Part shown: piece after piece, positions 42,649 to 52,492 of the stretch
Numbering within the stretch: position 1 is the stretch's first letter
Layout of the letters: each line of letters starts with the position of its first letter
Assembly (NCBI RefSeq): GCF_002831585.1
Contig: NZ_CP025113.1
Span: forward strand, 4,107,001 to 4,171,000
DNA: 64,000 bases
Reading direction: 5' to 3'
DNA from: Bradyrhizobium sp. SK17
GTDB lineage: Bacteria > Pseudomonadota > Alphaproteobacteria > Rhizobiales > Xanthobacteraceae
The notes under the pieces: model-generated
Seen by the model: only the letters and a program-made list of their open reading frames with translations
Database searches by the model: none
Told to the model about the DNA's origin: nothing
Made by a program: the position numbers and the translations under genes

Positions 42649-44025
42649 ATGGGCGGCAGCTCGCTTGCGACCCGCCTGTTCGTCTCGGCGACCGCCTGGG
42701 TGGTGGTGATCCTGGCGATCACCGGCGTCATCTTGTCGTCGGTCTATCGCGACGCGACCGAACGCGCCTTCGACCGAAGGCTCAATCTCTATCTGCGCAC
42801 CCTGATCGCCGAAGTGGCGACGCCGGACGAGCCCGCCGACCGCCAGTTCCAGTCGCTCGGCGAGCCGCTGTTCGACCTGCCGCTGTCGGGCTGGTACTGG
42901 CAGATCACCCGCACCGATACAGAAAAGGGCGAGACCCGTGCCTCGCGCTCGCTGTGGGACAAGAAGCTGCCGAAGCTCGAGGAGCACGGCGCGGAGCTCT
43001 CCGCCGCCGGCGTCCGCCTCGGCTATGTCGACGGCCCGGAAGGGCAAAGCCTGCGCATGGTGGAGCGGCCGGTCGATCTCGGCGCCGACGGCAAGTTCCT
43101 GGTCAGCGTTGCCGGCGACGCCACCGAGATTTTCGATGAGACACGCAGCTTCGACTATTATCTCGGCGGCACCTTCGCAGCCCTCGGCATCGTGCTGCTG
43201 CTGACCACGATCTTCCAGGTGCGCTATGGCCTTGCGCCGCTCAAGCGGATTTCGGATGCGATCGCCGATATCCGCTCCGGCCGCGCCGAGCGGCTGGAGG
43301 GCCGCTTTCCGGTCGAGATCGCACCGCTGGCGCGCGAGACCAATGCGCTGATCGACGCCAACCGGGAGATCGTCGAGCGCTCCCGCACCCATGTCGGCAA
43401 TCTCGCCCATGCGATCAAGACGCCGCTGTCGGTGATCGTGAACGAGGCGGCCGCCCACGCCACCGATCCCTTCGCCAGCAAGGTGCTGGAGCAGGCCGAC
43501 CTGATGCGGGACCAGGTCGCGCACCACCTCGAACGCGCCCGGATCGCCGCGCGCGCCACCATCGTCTCGACCATCACCGACGTCGCGCCCGTGATCGAGG
43601 CGCTGCGCCGGACCATGGAGAAGATCCACCGGGATCGCGACCTCTCCATCGAGGCCAAGGCCGATCCGGCGGCGCGCTTTCGCGGCGAACGGCAGGACCT
43701 GGAGGAGATGGTCGGCAACCTCGTCGACAACGCCTGCAAATGGGCCGCCTCGCAGGTCTTCATCGAGGTCGTCGTGGTCCCGCCGGAGGCGCCGGGCGCC
43801 GGGCCGAAGCTGCGCATCGTGGTCGACGACGACGGACGCGGCCTGTCCGAGGCCGAGCGCGCCCAGGTGTCGCGGCGCGGCCAGCGGCTCGACGAATCGA
43901 AGCCCGGCTCGGGGCTTGGCCTGTCGATCGTGACCGATCTGGCCGGTCTTTATGGCGGCAATCTCACTCTGGACGACGCGCCGATCGGCGGCTTGCGCGC
44001 CGAGCTCGCGCTGCCGGCGGTCTAA
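42649..44025 (+). CDS. PhoQ-like sensor histidine kinase
   Basis: This 458-residue membrane kinase has helices near 13-33 and 172-192 with a periplasmic sensor region between them. A HAMP-like segment follows, then the H-box NLAHAIKTPLSVI with His254, the N-box DNACKWAA, and G-boxes VDDDGRGL and SGLGLSIV. It resembles PhoQ-type kinases, including the HAIKTPL variant of the H-box. It is the partner of the response regulator at 41689. The gap between them (42355-42648) has no supportable gene. Confidence 0.9.
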   Translation: MGGSSLATRLFVSATAWVVVILAITGVILSSVYRDATERAFDRRLNLYLRTLIAEVATPDEPADRQFQSLGEPLFDLPLSGWYWQITRTDTEKGETRASRSLWDKKLPKLEEHGAELSAAGVRLGYVDGPEGQSLRMVERPVDLGADGKFLVSVAGDATEIFDETRSFDYYLGGTFAALGIVLLLTTIFQVRYGLAPLKRISDAIADIRSGRAERLEGRFPVEIAPLARETNALIDANREIVERSRTHVGNLAHAIKTPLSVIVNEAAAHATDPFASKVLEQADLMRDQVAHHLERARIAARATIVSTITDVAPVIEALRRTMEKIHRDRDLSIEAKADPAARFRGERQDLEEMVGNLVDNACKWAASQVFIEVVVVPPEAPGAGPKLRIVVDDDGRGLSEAERAQVSRRGQRLDESKPGSGLGLSIVTDLAGLYGGNLTLDDAPIGGLRAELALPAV

Positions 44026-44067
44026 AGCGGGATGAGTTTTGATTAAATCGGTCTGACGCGCCCTCGG

Positions 44068-44195
44068 TTCACCTCTCCCCGGCGGGGAGAGGTCGGATTG
44101 CGGAGCAATCCGGGTGAGGCTCTTGCTCTCTCGATAGACCGTAACCCCTCACCCGATTTGCTACGCAAATCGACCTCTCCCAAGGGAGAGGTGAA
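44068..44195. repeat. long palindromic repeat element (~128 bp)
   Basis: Outer arms TTCACCTCTCCC and GGGAGAGGTGAA pair across the element. Inner parts (GGTCGGATTGCGGAGCAATC, GATTTGCTACGCAAATCGAC) contain further short hairpins. It lies between the kinase stop and the next gene. Elements of this look are dispersed in related genomes from general knowledge. Confidence 0.7.
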
Positions 44196-44308
44196 TCGTG
44201 ATCGTGGCCGAACCGATTCATTCTGACTTGATCCCGATCTGGCTCTGGCGGCGCCGCGGATTTACGGCCGTCATTATTCCTAAACGGCTTCTTAACGCGC
44301 CGGCCCCT

Positions 44309-45763
44309 ATGATTCCACGCGGACGGGCTGCGGCGTTTGCCGGGCAGCAAGCTTTCACGACCGGGCGTATGGGCCAGAAATCGACCGAGCGGCTGAGGGA
44401 TTATCTCGCGCAGCTTCCGCCGCAATCGCAGGCGCTGCTGATGCGCGAGCTGGAGCGCGCCGTCGAACGTGGCGACGACGTCGCCATCGCCAATCTGGTG
44501 CTGGAGCAGCTGCGCAAGATCGTGCGCGGCGTCGAGCAGGACGAGCAGACCCAGCCGCGCAGCGACGATCCGGCGCGGCTGCTGTTCCGGCCGCTCGAGC
44601 CGTTCCTCGCCGAGACCAATTTCCCGACCCGGCCGGGCCAGCTCCGGCGCGCCTCGCTGCTGCCGATCTGGCAGTGGCTGGCCCGCGAGGGCGCGCCCGA
44701 GGCGGCGCGCGAATTCGAGGCGGCGCTGGCTGTGGCCTCGGAGAGCGGTCCGATGGAGGTCGCCGCGCGCAAGTTCCAGCTGGCCGCCGCGGAAGCCATC
44801 CTCAAGATCGCTGGGCCTTCCCAGGACGACCGCCAGCGCGCGCTGTCGCGGGTCGGCCCGCCAAGCGTTGTCGAGGATCTGTTGCCGATCGGACTGGTGC
44901 TGCAAGCCCGCGAAGCGCTGGAAACGCTGGGAAGCCGGCTGCCGAGCCAGATCCGCGTCTTTGCGGAGGGCCAGATCGCCTCCGCGACGGAGGCGCTCAA
45001 GCTGCCGTCGTTGCAGACGCCGCAACTGCTGCCCTTCGCGCTGTCATTGATCGCGCAGCGGCTCGCCGCGCCATGGCAGATCATCCGCCTCGCGGTCAAG
45101 ATGGCGGCCTCGGACGACGAATTGCGGGTCGCGGCAACACCCTATGGCATCGCCGTCACCATCGCGTTGCACGACCTGTCGTTCGTGGCGGCCTGTCTGC
45201 GCACCGACATCCGGCGCGGGCATTTCGATTATGTCGGCGAGCAGCTCAAGACGCTGCATGACGGCGTCCGCGGCCTGCGCACCGAGCTCGACCTGCGCAA
45301 CGATTCCACCTGGGGGCGCCAGCTCACCTCGGTTCGCGCCGATACCTCCAATGCGCTGCAATCGGAGATCGACAGTGTGCCCGGACGGGTCCGCCGCATC
45401 CTGCGCCAGCGCGCCGACAAGGACATCGTGGCCGGCGCCAAGATCGACGCGTCCGAGGTCGAGGACGCCGCCGCCCTGATCGATTTCGTCGCGGTGTGCC
45501 GCACCTATGCCAGCGAGCTCGCCATCAACGAGGTGACGCTGCGGACCTTCTCCGACCTGCAACATTACGTCGAGCAGTCGACCGAGGGGCTGGTGCAGGC
45601 GCTGCGCGGCGGCGATGCCCGGGTCCGGACCTTCCGGCAGCAACAGGTCAAGGCCGCGATCCGCTTCTGCGAAGTGCTGTTCGGCCACGACTACGCCTCG
45701 CTGATGAACCGGGCGGCGGAGAATGCCGTCACCGGCGAGCGGAAGTCGTCCCGGGCGGGGTAG
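44309..45763 (+). CDS. conserved hypothetical helical protein
   Basis: This protein of about 484 residues is predominantly helical, with no signal peptide, transmembrane helix or motif I recognise. Segments such as LRDYLAQLPPQSQALLMRELE, ALSLIAQRLAAPWQIIRLAVKMA and VRRILRQRADKDIVAGAKID are amphipathic and may form coiled coils. ATG 44309 gives 484 residues; ATG 44369 is also possible, whereas starts further upstream fall in the repeat element. It is the last chromosomal-type gene before the DarTG insert. Function unknown. Confidence 0.75.
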   Translation: MIPRGRAAAFAGQQAFTTGRMGQKSTERLRDYLAQLPPQSQALLMRELERAVERGDDVAIANLVLEQLRKIVRGVEQDEQTQPRSDDPARLLFRPLEPFLAETNFPTRPGQLRRASLLPIWQWLAREGAPEAAREFEAALAVASESGPMEVAARKFQLAAAEAILKIAGPSQDDRQRALSRVGPPSVVEDLLPIGLVLQAREALETLGSRLPSQIRVFAEGQIASATEALKLPSLQTPQLLPFALSLIAQRLAAPWQIIRLAVKMAASDDELRVAATPYGIAVTIALHDLSFVAACLRTDIRRGHFDYVGEQLKTLHDGVRGLRTELDLRNDSTWGRQLTSVRADTSNALQSEIDSVPGRVRRILRQRADKDIVAGAKIDASEVEDAAALIDFVAVCRTYASELAINEVTLRTFSDLQHYVEQSTEGLVQALRGGDARVRTFRQQQVKAAIRFCEVLFGHDYASLMNRAAENAVTGERKSSRAG

Positions 45764-45826
45764 TAGTTGAATGCGCTGTCACCGCAATCCGGTCTCGATC
45801 GTCTAAATCATCCCCCGTCCGGCCGG

Positions 45827-46923
45827 CTACGCCGACGCCGCGTAAGCCGTCGCGATAGCTGCAGGAAGCGTTGGACGTATTGCAACGTCCTGCTCCAACC
45901 ACCCCCGCTCGCCGAGGACTTTCAAGGCTACGGCGATCTGCGCGGGTGTGAAACGGCGTTTGCGATCATTCCAATCGTAGACTTTGGATTCGACCTCCGA
46001 GAGCGTCCGGGCGTTTTCATTTTTAGCAACCCAGTAGACAGTCGAGAGCAACTCCAACCCATACGGAGTTTCAAAGCCCTCGACCAACTTCGCAACCCGA
46101 TCAAACCGCATTCTCGTCTCATCCTGATCGGCAAGGAACCGATCGGCGTCTTCGTATGCGCCGGGCACCAAGCACAAACGCTTAGTGGGATCATCACCGC
46201 CATCGGAATAGCCGGTCACCAGATGACCCTCTATGCTCGTGAGCACATGGCGAAGGTTCTCGGCGTAAGGCCCATAGCTTGCTTTGTTGTACTTGAGTTT
46301 GAGCTTCTCGCCGGCCTCCTGCATGAAGAAAAGAAGCTTGTGGGCCTCAAGCAATGTAACGAACGGATCCATCAAGCCGTTCAAATAGCGCTGCATGAGA
46401 ACGACAAGCGCTGCCCGACCGGGGGTCATATTTGGAACGTTCCGATTGCGGGCTAACGCCGCAGAGTCTGGCGCGCCCGATGGTTCATATACGATCGCGG
46501 TGACATCGGGCACCGCTTCAAGCGCCGCAACGATCCGCGGACGAACATCACTCCAGTTGAGGCCCCCAGGCCTGACCCCAAGGGTGGGATCGCGATCGAC
46601 AGAATTTTGCGATCCTTGATAACACGAACGAGGTCAATCAGCCCGGCGTCGATATCTTCGATACGGCTTTTGCCTTTCCAATGCCGTTTGGTCGGAAAGT
46701 TGATGATGTAACGGGGAGAAAACTTTCCTGTCTCGTAGACGAACATTTTACCGGGTTGAACTTCCTTCCGGTCGCAGGCCGCGGCATAAGCTTGGAAGTT
46801 ACCGGGGAAAGTATTCTTGAACTGCAGCGCAATTCCGCGTCCCATGATTCCGACGCAGTTCACCGTGTTGACGACCGCGTCAACGTCGGCTTCGAGGAGG
46901 TTGCCGATTCTGGATAGAATCAC
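45827..46923 (-). pseudogene. darG: DarG antitoxin (macrodomain), frameshifted
   Basis: This is a DarG-type antitoxin, an ADP-ribosyl hydrolase macrodomain plus a C-terminal DarT-binding domain, split by one frameshift. The 5' frame (GTG 46923, GAGGAGG five bases upstream) reads MILSRIGNLLEADVDAVVNT and NCVGIMGRGIALQFK, the macrodomain active-site region, to IAIPPLGSGLG. There, in a run of five G (46563-46567 on the plus strand), it shifts into a frame that ends at 46453. The other frame continues with LNWSDVRPRIVAALE and then the C-terminal domain to 45827. One extra G, or a -1 slip on GGG, gives GLGGLNW and a ~365-residue protein of normal DarG length. It follows darT by 10 bases. Confidence 0.87.
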
Positions 46924-46933
46924 GCGGGCCTCC

Positions 46934-47581
46934 TCAATAGTACCAAGCCGGCGTGATTTGCACGGCCGGTTTGTGTGAAGCTTGAGCCAATGAAGTTGTC
47001 ACAGCGTTAAATACCGCCAGCGAATGAGTTCCGATGCGCTCAACGAGGTGCCATGGAAAGTGATTATACATCAGGAACTCCGCCTGTTTGGCTTCCTTGA
47101 TGTCGGCTTGCGCCCATTGTGTCGCAGCAATGTGCTGCCAGTTTAGCTGGTCGAGATGGACGGCATCCTTCCAGAACTGCGCGTACTGCGCGCCCGCGTT
47201 CGATCCGCTGAATGCCCAACTGTGATTGTTGGCATTCGCCCATTGAAGCACGGTGTGGAGGTCCGCCTCAAGGTGGACGATCGGTCCTTGTCCTCCTTTA
47301 TATGTGAGTTCGGGGTTGTTTGCACAATGAATGACATAGAGCATGACAGAGCGCGGGCAAAAGTAAAACGGCACGAAGTCGCCCACAAACGCATTCGCAT
47401 AACACGTAACCGGAAGCCGCAATCGGCGCGTCTTGATGGATCCCATACCAATCGTGGTACCGGGAAGCTGTAGCTTGACCATCTCAGAATCGCAAAGCAG
47501 TCGGCCGTGCGCAATAATTGACGGCAACCGATCGACGTCGACAATGTGATAGATTTTAGGCTGAACGGGCAGCTGGGTCAC
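46934..47581 (-). CDS. darT: DarT ssDNA thymidine ADP-ribosyltransferase toxin
   Basis: This 215-residue protein is a DarT-type toxin, which ADP-ribosylates thymidines in single-stranded DNA. The N-terminal KIYHIVDVDRLPSIIAHGRL, the NAD-pocket PFYFCPRSVMLYVI with Arg77, and KEAKQAEFLMYNHFP with the catalytic Glu168 are the diagnostic blocks; no break is seen. GTG 47581 overlaps the stop of the RHH gene by four bases (GTGA). DarT proteins from mobile loci block phage growth. Its antitoxin gene downstream is frameshifted. Composition is lower in G+C than neighbouring genes, suggesting transfer. Confidence 0.93.
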   Translation of the reverse strand: MTQLPVQPKIYHIVDVDRLPSIIAHGRLLCDSEMVKLQLPGTTIGMGSIKTRRLRLPVTCYANAFVGDFVPFYFCPRSVMLYVIHCANNPELTYKGGQGPIVHLEADLHTVLQWANANNHSWAFSGSNAGAQYAQFWKDAVHLDQLNWQHIAATQWAQADIKEAKQAEFLMYNHFPWHLVERIGTHSLAVFNAVTTSLAQASHKPAVQITPAWYY

Positions 47582-47766
47582 TGCTCAGCCTCGATACAAC
47601 CAAGCGCAGCAAGATGGCCCTTCAATAGAAGGCGAATTACCTCAGGACCGCTAGGTATGTTCTGCTGATCGCGCCGGAACTCGTCTATCAACACAATGAG
47701 AGCGGACGGAAGTCGTACCATGACCGGCTCCGTGTCGACCTTCGGTCCGCCCTTGGAAGACGTCAT
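47578..47766 (-). CDS. ribbon-helix-helix-like small protein upstream of darT
   Basis: This 62-residue protein has a likely ribbon-helix-helix core: EPVMVRLPSALIVLIDEFRRDQ, a beta strand and first helix, followed by SGPEVIRLLLKGHL. Such proteins are DNA-binding repressors or antitoxins. It overlaps darT by four bases, so it is probably co-transcribed and may autoregulate the operon. ATG 47766 is preferred; the ribosome-binding site is modest. Whether it is a third component of this DarTG locus is not established. Confidence 0.65.
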   Translation of the reverse strand: MTSSKGGPKVDTEPVMVRLPSALIVLIDEFRRDQQNIPSGPEVIRLLLKGHLAALGCIEAEQ

Positions 47767-48331
47767 CCCCGTCCACTTATTCCTCTTGATTTCTTGATAT
47801 CAACAAAATGATTGGCTGCCAAGTTCGGCCGCTGAGCATAGCGCTTGATCATCGCTGTATTTCTGATCCGTTGAAAATTTTGCTCCGTTTAACCAGATTA
47901 CGGTGACAGTGCATTTTAATTGCAAAGTCGCGCCCTGAGGAAAGCACTGACGGACAATCGTATGGGTCAAATGTACCCTGGTTCGCAAGCTTCTTTCCGA
48001 CGGCGAACCGACGACCCAGCAATGCCGGGGCGGCAACGTGTGCATATTTCGGAATAATGGAAGTGTGCCTCTGAGTTGCCCGACGTGTCAAGTCTTCGTT
48101 CGCCTGCCGGGCGCCGCCGGCTCCTTTGCATGGGGTTGTTTTTCGATATTTTGGTAGCGCGCGGCTTCGCTCGAAAACGCCGTTGCCGGACCGCCGGAAC
48201 GGCACCGGAAGCCGCCTGATTTCGACCTTCGGTCGATCCAGCAATTGTCAATTGCCCGGCTCGCCGCCGGTAGTGTAAATCGATTCTAAGGCGGCTTGCC
48301 GGAAGCCGCCGTTCCATCCGGGAACCGCTTG
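47767..48331. other. 565-base region without a supportable gene
   Basis: Several minus-strand open frames here overlap one another and have no recognisable content. The first ~200 bases are A+T-rich and could hold the promoter of the RHH-darT-darG operon (TTGATTTCTTGATATC near 47790). Near 48280 the composition returns to that of the chromosome. GGGA at about 48320 precedes the ccmI start. No tRNA or direct repeat marking an insertion boundary was found by eye. Confidence 0.5.
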
Positions 48332-49453
48332 ATGACGCTGTGGTTTGTGTTCGCGCTGATGACGGTCGCGGCGATCTTTGCCGTGCTGTGGCCGCTCAGC
48401 CGGCGCGGGCGGGCGGACACCGGCGGTAGCGAGGTCGTGGTCTACCGGGATCAGCTCGCGGAAATCGACCGCGACCTGGCCGCCGGCATCATCGGGGCCG
48501 CCGAGGCCGATGCCGCGCGGATCGAGATCAGCCGCCGGCTGCTTGCCGCCGCCGACCAGGGCGGGAACGATACCCCGGTGCAGGGCAGCCTCAGCCTGCG
48601 ACGCGCGGCCGCGATCGTGGCGTTGGTCGGGCTGCCGGTGATTGCTGCGAGCTTCTATCTCGCGCTCGGCTCGCCGCGGCTGGGCGACTTTCCACTCGCC
48701 GAGCGCAGCAAGGTCGCCGATGTCAACCAGCCGCTCGCCAATCTGGTCGCGCAGGTCGAGGCCCATCTGGAGAAGAACCCGACCGACGGCCGCGGCTGGA
48801 CGGTGCTGGCGCCGGTGCTGTCGCGCCTCGGCCGCTATGACGACGCCGTCCGCGCCTATCGCAATGCCATCACCTATTCTGGCGACAATGCCGATCGCCG
48901 CGCCGATCTGGGTGAGGCGCTGATGGGCACCTCCGGCGGTGTGGTCACCGCGGAGGCCAAGGCGGAATTCGAGCGCGCGGTCGCGCTGAATAGCGACGAT
49001 GCCAAGGCCAGCTACTTCCTCGGCCTCGCCGCCGAGCAGGACGGCCGCAAGGCCGATGCCGCGGCGCTCTGGCAGAAGATGCTGGCGAAGGCGCCGTCCG
49101 ATGCGCCGTGGCGGCCGATGGTGCAGGCCGCGCTGCTGCGGGTCGGCGGCACGGTGCCCGCCGGCGTCAGCGCGCCGGCGCTGCCCGATGGCGCGGTGGC
49201 TGCCGCCAAGGACATGAGCGAGGCCGATCGCGGCGCCATGATCCACGGCATGGTCGACCGGCTGGCGACCCGGCTGAAGACCAACGGCGACGATGTCGAG
49301 GGCTGGCTGCGGCTGGTGCGGGCCTATCTGGTGATGGGCGAGCGCGACAAGGCGATGAGCGCGCTGGCGGATGCCCGCCAGGCGGTAGCCAACAATGCGG
49401 ATCGGTTGCGTCAGCTCAATGAAGGGCTGAAGAATCTCGGGCTCGATGGATAG
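48332..49453 (+). CDS. ccmI: cytochrome c-type biogenesis protein CcmI
   Basis: This 373-residue inner-membrane protein helps present apocytochrome c for heme attachment. The N-terminal [22 protein letters not shown] is a transmembrane helix, followed by a basic loop with [19 protein letters not shown] and a second helix [25 protein letters not shown]-like repeats fill the rest ([28 protein letters not shown]). ATG 48332 has GGGA eight bases upstream; the ATG-less extension to 48296 is not needed. It is the first gene of the ccmI-E-F-H (cycHJKL) run. Confidence 0.92.
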   Translation: MTLWFVFALMTVAAIFAVLWPLSRRGRADTGGSEVVVYRDQLAEIDRDLAAGIIGAAEADAARIEISRRLLAAADQGGNDTPVQGSLSLRRAAAIVALVGLPVIAASFYLALGSPRLGDFPLAERSKVADVNQPLANLVAQVEAHLEKNPTDGRGWTVLAPVLSRLGRYDDAVRAYRNAITYSGDNADRRADLGEALMGTSGGVVTAEAKAEFERAVALNSDDAKASYFLGLAAEQDGRKADAAALWQKMLAKAPSDAPWRPMVQAALLRVGGTVPAGVSAPALPDGAVAAAKDMSEADRGAMIHGMVDRLATRLKTNGDDVEGWLRLVRAYLVMGERDKAMSALADARQAVANNADRLRQLNEGLKNLGLDG

Positions 49454-49462
49454 ATCATGACG

Positions 49463-49487
49463 CCGAAAAATGCGCAGCGGTTTTCGG
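49463..49487. repeat. short palindromic repeat between ccmI and ccmE
   Basis: CCGAAAA and TTTTCGG pair across an 11-base loop within ATCATGACGCCGAAAA...TTTTCGGACTACGTCGT, which has extra imperfect outer pairing. It sits in the 59-base gap between two ccm genes and may be a REP-like element. Confidence 0.55.
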
Positions 49488-49512
49488 ACTACGTCGTGAG
49501 CAAGGATGCACC

Positions 49513-50004
49513 ATGACCAGGAAGCAACGGCGTTTGACACTGATCAGCTGCGCGCTCGTCGTGCTCGCGATCGCCGCGGGCCTGGTGCTGAACGCGTTGC
49601 GCGATTCCATCGTGTTCTTCTCGACGCCGTCGATGGTCGCCGAGAAGCATCTCGGTCCGGGCAAGCGTTTCCGCCTCGGCGGGCTGGTGGAGCAGGGCTC
49701 GCTGAAGCGCGGCGACAACCTCGCGGTGACCTTCACCGTCGCCGACGGCAGCGCCACCTTGCCGGTCGCCTACAAGGGCATCCTGCCGGATCTGTTCCGC
49801 GAGGGGCAGGGCGTGGTGGCGGAAGGCGCGCTCGATGCGTCAGGTGTGTTCCGCGCCGACACCGTGCTCGCCAAGCATGACGAGACCTATATGCCGAAGG
49901 ACGTCGCCGATGCCCTGAAGAAGCAGGGCCACTGGAAGGACGATTACGGCAAGCAAGGCATGCCGAGCGCCTCCGCGGCGCCGACCCAGGGAGCCATGCG
50001 GTGA
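49513..50004 (+). CDS. ccmE: heme chaperone CcmE
   Basis: This 163-residue periplasm-facing chaperone carries heme covalently bound to His122 in [14 protein letters not shown], the conserved heme site with the downstream tyrosine. An N-terminal helix ([22 protein letters not shown]) anchors it. The OB-fold core follows ([17 protein letters not shown]). The C-terminal tail is flexible. The stop overlaps the ccmF start (GTGA). Confidence 0.95.
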   Translation: MTRKQRRLTLISCALVVLAIAAGLVLNALRDSIVFFSTPSMVAEKHLGPGKRFRLGGLVEQGSLKRGDNLAVTFTVADGSATLPVAYKGILPDLFREGQGVVAEGALDASGVFRADTVLAKHDETYMPKDVADALKKQGHWKDDYGKQGMPSASAAPTQGAMR

Positions 50005-51986
50005 TCGCCGAAAGTGGACATTATGCGCTGGTGCTCGCGCTTGGGCTCGCGCTGATCCAGTCGATCGTGCCGATCATCGGCGCGCGCTGGCGCGATGCGG
50101 CGTTGATGAACGTCGCGCGTTCGACCGCGCTCGCGCAATTGCTGTTCGTCGCGGCGTCGTTCGCGGCGCTGGTGACCTTGCACGTCACCTCGGATTTCTC
50201 GGTCGCCAACGTCTACGAGAATTCGCATTCGCTGAAGCCGCTGCTCTACAAGATCACCGGCGTGTGGGGAAACCATGAAGGCTCGATGCTGCTGTGGGTG
50301 TCGATCCTGGCGCTGTTCGGCGGCCTGGTCGCGGCGTTCGGCAACAATCTGCCGCTGTCGCTGCGTGCCCATGTGCTGGCGGTGCAGGCCTGGGTCGCCA
50401 GCGCGTTCTATCTGTTCATCCTGATTACCTCGAACCCGTTCCTGCGCATCGCCAACCCGCCGCTCGAGGGCCGCGACCTCAACCCGGTGTTGCAGGACAT
50501 CGGCCTCGCGGTGCATCCGCCGATGCTCTATCTCGGCTACGTCGGGTTCTCGATCTCGTTCTCGTTCGCGGTGGCGGCGCTGCTGGAGGGGCGGATCGAC
50601 GCCGCCTGGGCGCGCTGGGTACGGCCGTGGACGCTGGTGGCGTGGATATTCCTGACGCTCGGCATCGCGATGGGCTCGTACTGGGCCTATTACGAGCTCG
50701 GCTGGGGTGGCTGGTGGTTCTGGGATCCGGTCGAGAACGCCTCGCTGATGCCGTGGCTGGCCGGCACCGCGTTGTTGCATTCGGCGCTGGTGATGGAGAA
50801 GCGCAACGCGCTGAAGGTCTGGACCATCCTGCTCTCGATCCTGACCTTCTCGCTGTCGCTGCTCGGCACCTTCCTGGTGCGCTCCGGCGTGCTGACCTCG
50901 GTCCACGCCTTCGCCACCGATCCGACGCGGGGCGTGTTCATCCTGCTGATCCTGGTCGTGTTCATCGGCGGCAGCCTCTCGCTCTATGCCTGGCGCGCGC
51001 CGGCGCTGAAGCAGGGCGGGCTGTTCGCGCCGATCTCGCGCGAGGGCGCGCTGGTGCTCAACAATCTGCTGCTCACCACCGCATGCGCGACGGTATTCAT
51101 CGGCACGCTGTATCCGCTGGCGCTCGAGGTGCTCACCGGCGAGAAGATCTCGGTCGGCGCGCCGTTCTTCAACTACACCTTCGCACCGCTGTTCGTGCCG
51201 CTGCTGATCGCGGTGCCGTTCGGGCCGCTGCTGGCCTGGAAGCGCGGCGACCTGCTCGGCGCAGCGCAGCGGCTGATGGTGGCAGGCATCGTTGCGCTGG
51301 TCGCAATGGCGTTGGTGCTTGCCTGGACCTATGGCGGCGCGACGCTGGCGCCGCTGGCGATCGGGCTTGCGGTGTTCGTCATCATCGGCGCGCTGTGCGA
51401 TCTTGCCGAACGCATCGCGCTGTTCCGGATTCCGTTCTCGCTGACGCTGCGCCGCGCCCGCGGCCTGCCGCGCGCGACCTGGGGCACGGCATTCGCGCAT
51501 GCCGGGCTCGGCGTCGCGCTGATCGGGATCGTCTGCGAGACCACCTGGAACAGCGAATATATCGGCGCGATGAAGCCGGACGACGTCGCGCCCGTCGCCG
51601 GCTACCAGTTGCGGCTCGACGGCCTCAACCAGCGGCAGGGGCCGAACTACCGCGAGATGGTCGCGCAATTCACCGTGACGCGCGACGGCGAGAAGATCAG
51701 CGTGATGACCCCGTCGAAGCGCAATTTCACCACGCGCGGCGCCTCGACCACCGAGGCCGCGCTGCTGAGCCGCGGCGCCAGCCAGCTCTACATCTCGCTC
51801 GGGGACACCTCGGCCGACGGATCGATCGCGGTGCGCATCTATCACAAGCCGCTGGTGCTCCTGATCTGGTGGGGGCCGGTGCTGATGGCGTTCGGCGGCC
51901 TGCTGTCGCTGTCGGACCGTCGCCTGCGGGTCGGTGCGCCGAAGCCGGCGAAAGCCGCGGCCCGCGCGTTGCAGGCGGCCGAGTGA
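50001..51986 (+). CDS. ccmF: cytochrome c heme lyase subunit CcmF
   Basis: This 661-residue integral membrane protein has about fifteen hydrophobic helices. The signature [19 protein letters not shown] near 235 is the WWD domain that binds heme with flanking histidines. [43 protein letters not shown] and the C-terminal periplasmic region with TPSKRNF are family features. Start GTG 50001 overlaps the ccmE stop and has AGGGAG upstream; the end overlaps ccmH by one base. Confidence 0.96.
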   Translation: MIAESGHYALVLALGLALIQSIVPIIGARWRDAALMNVARSTALAQLLFVAASFAALVTLHVTSDFSVANVYENSHSLKPLLYKITGVWGNHEGSMLLWVSILALFGGLVAAFGNNLPLSLRAHVLAVQAWVASAFYLFILITSNPFLRIANPPLEGRDLNPVLQDIGLAVHPPMLYLGYVGFSISFSFAVAALLEGRIDAAWARWVRPWTLVAWIFLTLGIAMGSYWAYYELGWGGWWFWDPVENASLMPWLAGTALLHSALVMEKRNALKVWTILLSILTFSLSLLGTFLVRSGVLTSVHAFATDPTRGVFILLILVVFIGGSLSLYAWRAPALKQGGLFAPISREGALVLNNLLLTTACATVFIGTLYPLALEVLTGEKISVGAPFFNYTFAPLFVPLLIAVPFGPLLAWKRGDLLGAAQRLMVAGIVALVAMALVLAWTYGGATLAPLAIGLAVFVIIGALCDLAERIALFRIPFSLTLRRARGLPRATWGTAFAHAGLGVALIGIVCETTWNSEYIGAMKPDDVAPVAGYQLRLDGLNQRQGPNYREMVAQFTVTRDGEKISVMTPSKRNFTTRGASTTEAALLSRGASQLYISLGDTSADGSIAVRIYHKPLVLLIWWGPVLMAFGGLLSLSDRRLRVGAPKPAKAAARALQAAE

Positions 51987-52492
51987 TGCGGCGCCACGGT
52001 GTTGCAGCCGCCATGCTGGCGGCGACCCTGGTGCTCGGCGCGATGCCCGCACGCGCCGTGCTGCCCGACGAGATCATGGCCGATCCGGCGAAGGAGGCGA
52101 GGGCGCGCGAGCTCTCCAGAGAGCTGCGCTGCATGGTCTGCCAGAACCAGTCGATCGACGATTCCGAGGCACCGCTGGCGCGCGACCTCCGCCTCCTGGT
52201 GCGCGAGCGCATCTCGGCCGGCGACAGCGACCGCCAGGTGATCGATTTCCTGGTCGCCCGCTACGGCGAATTCGTGCTGCTGAAGCCGCGGCTCAACGAG
52301 CATACGCTGGTGCTGTGGCTGACCCCGCCGCTGGCGCTGCTGCTCGGTGCTTTCGCGCTCTGGCGCCTCGGCCGGCGCAAGGCCAATCCGGCGGCGGGCG
52401 GCGAGGATTCCGGCTCCGGACTGAGCTCCGACGAGCAGGCCCGGCTCGACCGGCTGCTGGGCGCCGGATCCGCGCCGGACAAGCCGATTTAG
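51986..52492 (+). CDS. ccmH: cytochrome c maturation thiol-disulfide protein CcmH
   Basis: This 168-residue periplasmic thioredoxin-like helper has an N-terminal signal (VAAAMLAATLVLGAMPARA), the redox motif RELRCMVCQNQSI with Cys49 and Cys52, and a C-terminal transmembrane anchor HTLVLWLTPPLALLLGAFAL. The start ATG overlaps the ccmF stop (TGATG). The order I-E-F-H matches cycHJKL of Bradyrhizobium. Confidence 0.95.
   Translation: MRRHGVAAAMLAATLVLGAMPARAVLPDEIMADPAKEARARELSRELRCMVCQNQSIDDSEAPLARDLRLLVRERISAGDSDRQVIDFLVARYGEFVLLKPRLNEHTLVLWLTPPLALLLGAFALWRLGRRKANPAAGGEDSGSGLSSDEQARLDRLLGAGSAPDKPI

Noticed and set aside
44023..44060. A second full copy of the 14-bp palindrome near 22721
   Set aside because: Only a half-site (TAAAGCGGGATGAG) is present; the other arm is missing.
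45827..46513. The C-terminal part of darG as an independent gene starting GTG at 46513
   Set aside because: It begins in the middle of the DarG domain order, has no ribosome-binding site of note, and fits the interrupted 5' frame exactly.
47800..48317. Three overlapping minus-strand open frames upstream of the RHH gene
   Set aside because: They overlap one another, have arginine-rich random-looking content and no start signals.
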